DNA of 8,557 nucleotides from an uncultured Collinsella sp. (GTDB lineage: Bacteria > Actinomycetota > Coriobacteriia > Coriobacteriales > Coriobacteriaceae), in NCBI GenBank assembly GCA_902482185.1, contig CABSZR010000051.1:1-8557 (forward strand), given 5' to 3'. A model generated the notes under the pieces. It ran no database searches and was not told the DNA's origin. It saw only the letters and a program-made list of their open reading frames with translations. Made by a program: the position numbers and the translations under genes. Positions within the stretch are counted from its first letter, which is position 1. Each line of letters opens with the position of its first letter. Shown here in pieces: positions 5,181 to 8,557 of the stretch.

Positions 5181-6257
5181 ATGGCATTCGATCCCATTCA
5201 AGAGGATTGCCATCGCCTCGTTCTTGAGGCCTTGCGCCGCGACAATATTCCGCTCACCGACGGTGCCGCCGTAGAGCGTCTGATGGAACAATTCACCCGC
5301 AACCCAGCACCGCTCATCGTGCACGACCGCGACCGCGCCGGGCACCTCATTGCCAAGGTGGTCGAGGCTGTCGACTACCGCATTCCCTTTATCCCTGACG
5401 ATACCCAGGCAGAGCAAGAAGAGGCAGCTGCCGAGAACATGCTCCGCGAGGCAGCCGCGCTCGATCCGGCCAACTGGGATGCCCAGCGCATGCTGACCGC
5501 CCTCACCGCCGAATCCAACGAGGAATACGTGCAGTATCTGGTGTCCAAGTGCGACGAGGTGGAGCACGACCTGGCGCTCAAGATCGCCTCGGCGCAGGAC
5601 CCCTACGAGCGTGAGGCCGCAGGCGACCTTATGCGCCGCCCCTACCTGCGCTGGCTTGCCGCCTTGGCATCGCGCGCCCTCATTAGCGGCCGCTACCGCA
5701 TGTCGCTCGAAGCCGCAAACCGCAGCCTCGACTTTGCCCCCAACGATCCTGCCGGCGTCCGCCACACCGCGATGCTCGCCATGGCAAAGCTCGAATACCC
5801 CGCCGAGGAGCTCAAACGCTTTCGCTCTGCCCACTCCGTCTCCTATCTCACCAACACGCCGCTACGCCGTCGTCCCAAGGACGCGGAGCGCGACTTGGAC
5901 CCATGGACGCTCATCGCGCTGATGAGCGCTGCCTGGCGCGAGCTGGACTACGAGGGCGCCGAGCAATACTTGCGCATCCTTGCGCGCTCGTGTCCACACG
6001 CAGCCGAGGCGCTCTACTTCCAAACCGAGTTTCCCGATGGCGTCTATGCCCGCGTCAACGTGGGTGCGGGCTCCACCGACGAGCTTGTCCTCGCGCTGTC
6101 CGAGGCGACGCCGGTACTGCAGGAGGGCCTGGGCGCCCCCGACAACGCCAGCTTTGCCGCCTGGGTCGCCACCAACGATATCGTGCGTTCCCAGATCGAC
6201 GAGCGCATCCTGCGGGCGGCCGAGCAGGGCCTGCCGTTTAAGGGAGGAGACCTCTAA
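5181..6257 (+). CDS. uncharacterised helical TPR-like protein (first of a tandem pair)
   Basis: The 358-residue product appears almost wholly alpha-helical and soluble, with no signal peptide or membrane segment. AGGAGG at 5171-5176 precedes the ATG at 5181; an upstream in-frame TTG at 5151 lacks such a site. Alternating small and large residues suggest TPR-like helix pairs, notably at 84-125 (ENMLREAAALDPANWDAQ) and 154-206 (SGRYRMSLEAANRSLDFAPN, then AMLAMAKLE), and again at 240-270 (PWTLIALMSAAWRELDYEGA). The acidic stretch at 73-84 is low in complexity. The next gene's product aligns with it over most of the length, so the two look like products of an old tandem duplication. Its stop overlaps that gene's start by one base (TAATG), so they are probably translationally coupled. 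I recognise no catalytic motif. A scaffold role in cell-wall assembly is suggested only by the downstream murT gene. Confidence 0.85.
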   Translation: MAFDPIQEDCHRLVLEALRRDNIPLTDGAAVERLMEQFTRNPAPLIVHDRDRAGHLIAKVVEAVDYRIPFIPDDTQAEQEEAAAENMLREAAALDPANWDAQRMLTALTAESNEEYVQYLVSKCDEVEHDLALKIASAQDPYEREAAGDLMRRPYLRWLAALASRALISGRYRMSLEAANRSLDFAPNDPAGVRHTAMLAMAKLEYPAEELKRFRSAHSVSYLTNTPLRRRPKDAERDLDPWTLIALMSAAWRELDYEGAEQYLRILARSCPHAAEALYFQTEFPDGVYARVNVGAGSTDELVLALSEATPVLQEGLGAPDNASFAAWVATNDIVRSQIDERILRAAEQGLPFKGGDL

Positions 6258-7300
6258 TGGATCCAAGCGTCTACCTCCCCGCCTACCTGGAGCGCGCCTA
6301 CCTTGCGTCGCACCCCGAACTCACCGATGCAGCACGCGAGCTTGTCCATAACGACGTGAGCGTCAACCCTCATAAGTATGCGCAGACCGAGCATGCCCAG
6401 GCGCTGCTGTCCTATGCCGGCGTTCATCGTCACCTACTCGACGAGCTTCGCCGCATCGAGGACATGGGCAGCGACGAGGAGTTTGAGCAGACGCGCAACC
6501 GCTTGTTCGACGACATGCGCGATGAGCTGCTCAAGATTGTTCGCGTCGATGCGCATGTCCTCGATGCCCAGCTGCTCGCCATCATCCTGGCGGACACGCC
6601 CGTCGATGCCTGCCTGGGCGACCTGATGAAGCTCGAGGCGAGCACGGCCGACTACCTGCAACAGAGCGTGCCCGGTTTTGATATGGAGGCTCCGCACTAC
6701 TGGGCCAATAATGTTTTGGCCGACGGTATCACCGCAGCAGACCTTACCGTGAGCGAGCCGGCTCTAATCGGGTGGCTCCACACGCTCGAGGCCATCTCGC
6801 AGCTGTGTATGGCGAGCGCTCGTTACCGCGCCGCCGCCAACTATTCTCGCCGTGTCCTTAAGGCGGAGGGCTATCCCACCCGGGCCGCCGGCACCGTGTT
6901 GCTTGCCCTCGCCCGCTTGGAAGACCAGGACGGTTTTTTTGCCCTGGCTCACCAGCTCGAGGAACAGGTGGGGGCTGATGCACTCGAGAACTCCCCCTGG
7001 TACCTGCTCGCCCGCACGATTCTGCTGTTCAAAACAAACAAGATGCGCCCGGCGACGCGCGCGCTGCGTGAGTTCGCCAACCGTTGCGAGGGCGGCGCGT
7101 TCTTCTTGCTGAACCCCATGTACCAGACGCCGTATCTTCCCTGCCGACCCGAGCCACGCGATCCGTGGGATCTTTCGCACCAGGCCGTTTGGGAAGCGGA
7201 CGGCATTATCTCGGACACCCCCGACTTTGCCCCCTGGGCCAATGCCTGCGAAGACGTGTCGCAGCTTGCCCAGGAATTTGCGCGCCGCTACGGCTTTTAG
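6257..7300 (+). CDS. uncharacterised helical TPR-like protein (second of a tandem pair)
   Basis: The 347-residue soluble, mainly helical product starts at an ATG sharing its A with the previous stop codon; GGGAGGAG at 6242-6249 is the ribosome-binding site. It parallels the upstream product at matching positions: VDAHVLDAQLLAIILAD (97-113) with LDPANWDAQRMLTALTA; IGWLHTLEAI and ARYRAAANYSRRVLKAEG (171-205) with LRWLAALASR and GRYRMSLEAANRSLDFAP; LLALARLED (215-223) with MLAMAKLEY; SPWYLLARTI (246-255) with DPWTLIALMS; DFAPWANACEDV (323-334) with SFAAWVATNDIV. Identity is low, but order and spacing agree, which supports common descent. It differs in a Pro/Tyr-rich segment at 286-304 (NPMYQTPYLPCRPEPRDPW). 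No catalytic motif or known domain is clear. murT follows after 45 nt, probably in the same transcript. Confidence 0.86.
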   Translation: MDPSVYLPAYLERAYLASHPELTDAARELVHNDVSVNPHKYAQTEHAQALLSYAGVHRHLLDELRRIEDMGSDEEFEQTRNRLFDDMRDELLKIVRVDAHVLDAQLLAIILADTPVDACLGDLMKLEASTADYLQQSVPGFDMEAPHYWANNVLADGITAADLTVSEPALIGWLHTLEAISQLCMASARYRAAANYSRRVLKAEGYPTRAAGTVLLALARLEDQDGFFALAHQLEEQVGADALENSPWYLLARTILLFKTNKMRPATRALREFANRCEGGAFFLLNPMYQTPYLPCRPEPRDPWDLSHQAVWEADGIISDTPDFAPWANACEDVSQLAQEFARRYGF

Positions 7301-7345
7301 CGACGCGATCGCCCCGACCATGTCATCTATGTTAGGAACGGCTTC

Positions 7346-8557
7346 ATGAACCTCCGCTCATCTCTCGCCTGCACCTCGAGCGATATCGCCCGCTGGGGAC
7401 TGCGCTCTGTCTTCAAACGCCAGGGTGGCGTGCTTCCCGGCCGTATCGCCATGAAGATCGACCCCGAGCTGCTAAGCGACCTCGCAAGCCTAGTCGACCG
7501 CAGCGTGGTGATCACCGGCACCAACGGCAAGACCACAACCTCCAACCTCATCGCCGACGCCGTTGCTGCCAGCGGCGCTACCGTGGTGTGCAACCGTGCC
7601 GGCAACAATATGGAGCCTGGTGTGGTGGGCGCTCTGCTCGAGGCCCGCGGCGGCCTTAAGCACACCAGCAGCGACAAACGCGTGGGCGTTTTTGAGTGCG
7701 ACGAGCTCTACACCGTACGCGTTCTGCCCAAGCTCAAGCCGACGTACTTTGTGCTGCTCAACCTGTTCCGCGACCAGCTGGACCGTTACGGCGAGATCGA
7801 CCACACCCAGGACGTCATCGCCCACGCGCTGGAGCTTTCACCGGCAACGACGCTCATCTACAACGCAGACGACCCGCTGTGTGCCGCAATCGCCGCGCGC
7901 GTTCCCAATGCAAGCATCGCCTTTGGCATCGACGGCGCCACCGACACCGAATCCGACCGCATTAGCGACTCGCGTTTTTGCTCGCAATGTAACGCGCCGT
8001 TGGAGTACGACTATGTGCAGTACGGACAGCTTGGCGCATACCATTGCCCCTCGTGCGGCTGGGCCCGCCCCGGGCTTGTCCGTCGCGTGACGGGCGTGGA
8101 GCTCGGCTGCGACGGCTATGGTTTTGACCTGGTGTTTGGATCTGATTCCAACGCACCAGCCGCGCACATCGCCACGCGCTACAACGGCCTGTACATGGTC
8201 TACAACGTTGCCGCCGCATTCTTTGCCGCACATGAGTTAGGCGTGGATACGGCGCACCTGCAGCCCACGCTCGATGCCTACATCCCCGCCGGCGGGCGTA
8301 TGGGCCGCTGGGAGATCGCCGGCCGTACCGTCGAGGCAAACCTGGCCAAGAATCCCGTAGGCTTCGATCGCCAGATCCAGTCTATTAAAACGGCAGGCGG
8401 CAGGCTCTGCGCTTTCTTCCTGAACGACAACAGTGCCGACGGCCACGATGTCTCCTGGATCTACGACGTCGACTTCGAGCGCATCGCCGATACCCCAGGG
8501 CTTGTCGCCTTTGCCGGCGGCACGCGTGCACACGATATGCAGGTACGTCTCAAGTAC
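7346..8557 (+). CDS. murT: lipid II isoglutaminyl synthase subunit MurT (3' end beyond window)
   Basis: The frame is open for 404 codons from the ATG at 7346 (AGGA 8 nt upstream) to the window edge, so the last few dozen residues are missing. MurT is the Mur-ligase-like subunit that, with the glutaminase GatD, amidates the alpha-carboxyl of D-glutamate in lipid II using ATP and glutamine. The evidence is the Mur-ligase P-loop GTNGKTTT (58-65), ECDELYTVRVLP (117-128) and LNLFRDQLDRYGEID (138-152), and a Cys4 zinc ribbon (C212xxC215 and C234xxC237) typical of MurT and absent from MurC-F. The C-terminal DUF1727 region includes NLAKNPVGFD (332-341) and FFLNDNSADGHDVSWIYDVD (357-376), which holds the conserved Asp of the MurT-GatD active site. 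No essential residue is missing in the visible part. gatD is expected immediately downstream. Confidence 0.95.
   Translation, partial: MNLRSSLACTSSDIARWGLRSVFKRQGGVLPGRIAMKIDPELLSDLASLVDRSVVITGTNGKTTTSNLIADAVAASGATVVCNRAGNNMEPGVVGALLEARGGLKHTSSDKRVGVFECDELYTVRVLPKLKPTYFVLLNLFRDQLDRYGEIDHTQDVIAHALELSPATTLIYNADDPLCAAIAARVPNASIAFGIDGATDTESDRISDSRFCSQCNAPLEYDYVQYGQLGAYHCPSCGWARPGLVRRVTGVELGCDGYGFDLVFGSDSNAPAAHIATRYNGLYMVYNVAAAFFAAHELGVDTAHLQPTLDAYIPAGGRMGRWEIAGRTVEANLAKNPVGFDRQIQSIKTAGGRLCAFFLNDNSADGHDVSWIYDVDFERIADTPGLVAFAGGTRAHDMQVRLKY

Noticed and set aside
5010..5834. 274-codon minus-strand open frame opposite the first helical-protein gene
   Set aside because: It has no ribosome-binding site and no recognisable domain. 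The plus-strand frame has AGGAGG before its ATG and a paralogue next door.
1..8557. CRISPR array, tRNA/rRNA gene, insertion sequence or prophage module
   Set aside because: I saw no regularly spaced direct repeats, no tRNA- or rRNA-like segments, and no transposase, integrase or phage protein in any convincing frame.

Overview
The window looks like chromosomal DNA from a high-GC, anaerobic Gram-positive bacterium, most likely Collinsella or a close relative (Coriobacteriia). The reasons are strong G/C preference at third codon positions, the mix of anaerobic iron-sulfur and fermentative dehydrogenase genes, and a murT gene of the Gram-positive type. The genus is an inference from overall character, not from a marker gene.

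Left end (1-247): the tail of what is probably a plus-strand gene, then a long stem-loop with a T6 tract that would terminate it, then a second hairpin. Left half, minus strand (248-4680), reading in transcription order: a stand-alone iron-containing alcohol dehydrogenase; a complete glycerol dehydrogenase (gldA); a 168-residue glycerol-dehydrogenase paralogue that keeps only the N-terminal nucleotide-binding half; and a 417-residue polyferredoxin with four CxxCxxCxxxCP-type motifs and a charged helical tail. Good intrinsic terminators follow the alcohol dehydrogenase and gldA, and gldA starts only 31 nt after the first of them. The genes are therefore a metabolic neighbourhood, with either graded readthrough or separate promoters, rather than a tightly spaced operon. 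The theme is NAD(H)-linked alcohol/polyol redox chemistry beside an Fe-S electron carrier.

Centre (4681-5180): about 500 nt between divergent genes. It holds an inverted repeat in the alcohol dehydrogenase leader, two AAACGTTT palindromes 57 nt apart, and a cluster of six GTGCC/GGCAC motifs.

Right half, plus strand (5181-8557): two tightly coupled genes for uncharacterised helical, TPR-like proteins that appear to be divergent tandem paralogues of each other, followed 45 nt later by murT, which runs off the window end. MurT works with GatD to amidate the D-glutamate of lipid II, and gatD would be expected just beyond the edge. The most interesting items are the tandem helical pair linked to murT and the half-length GldA homologue. 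Neither proves a new system from sequence alone.
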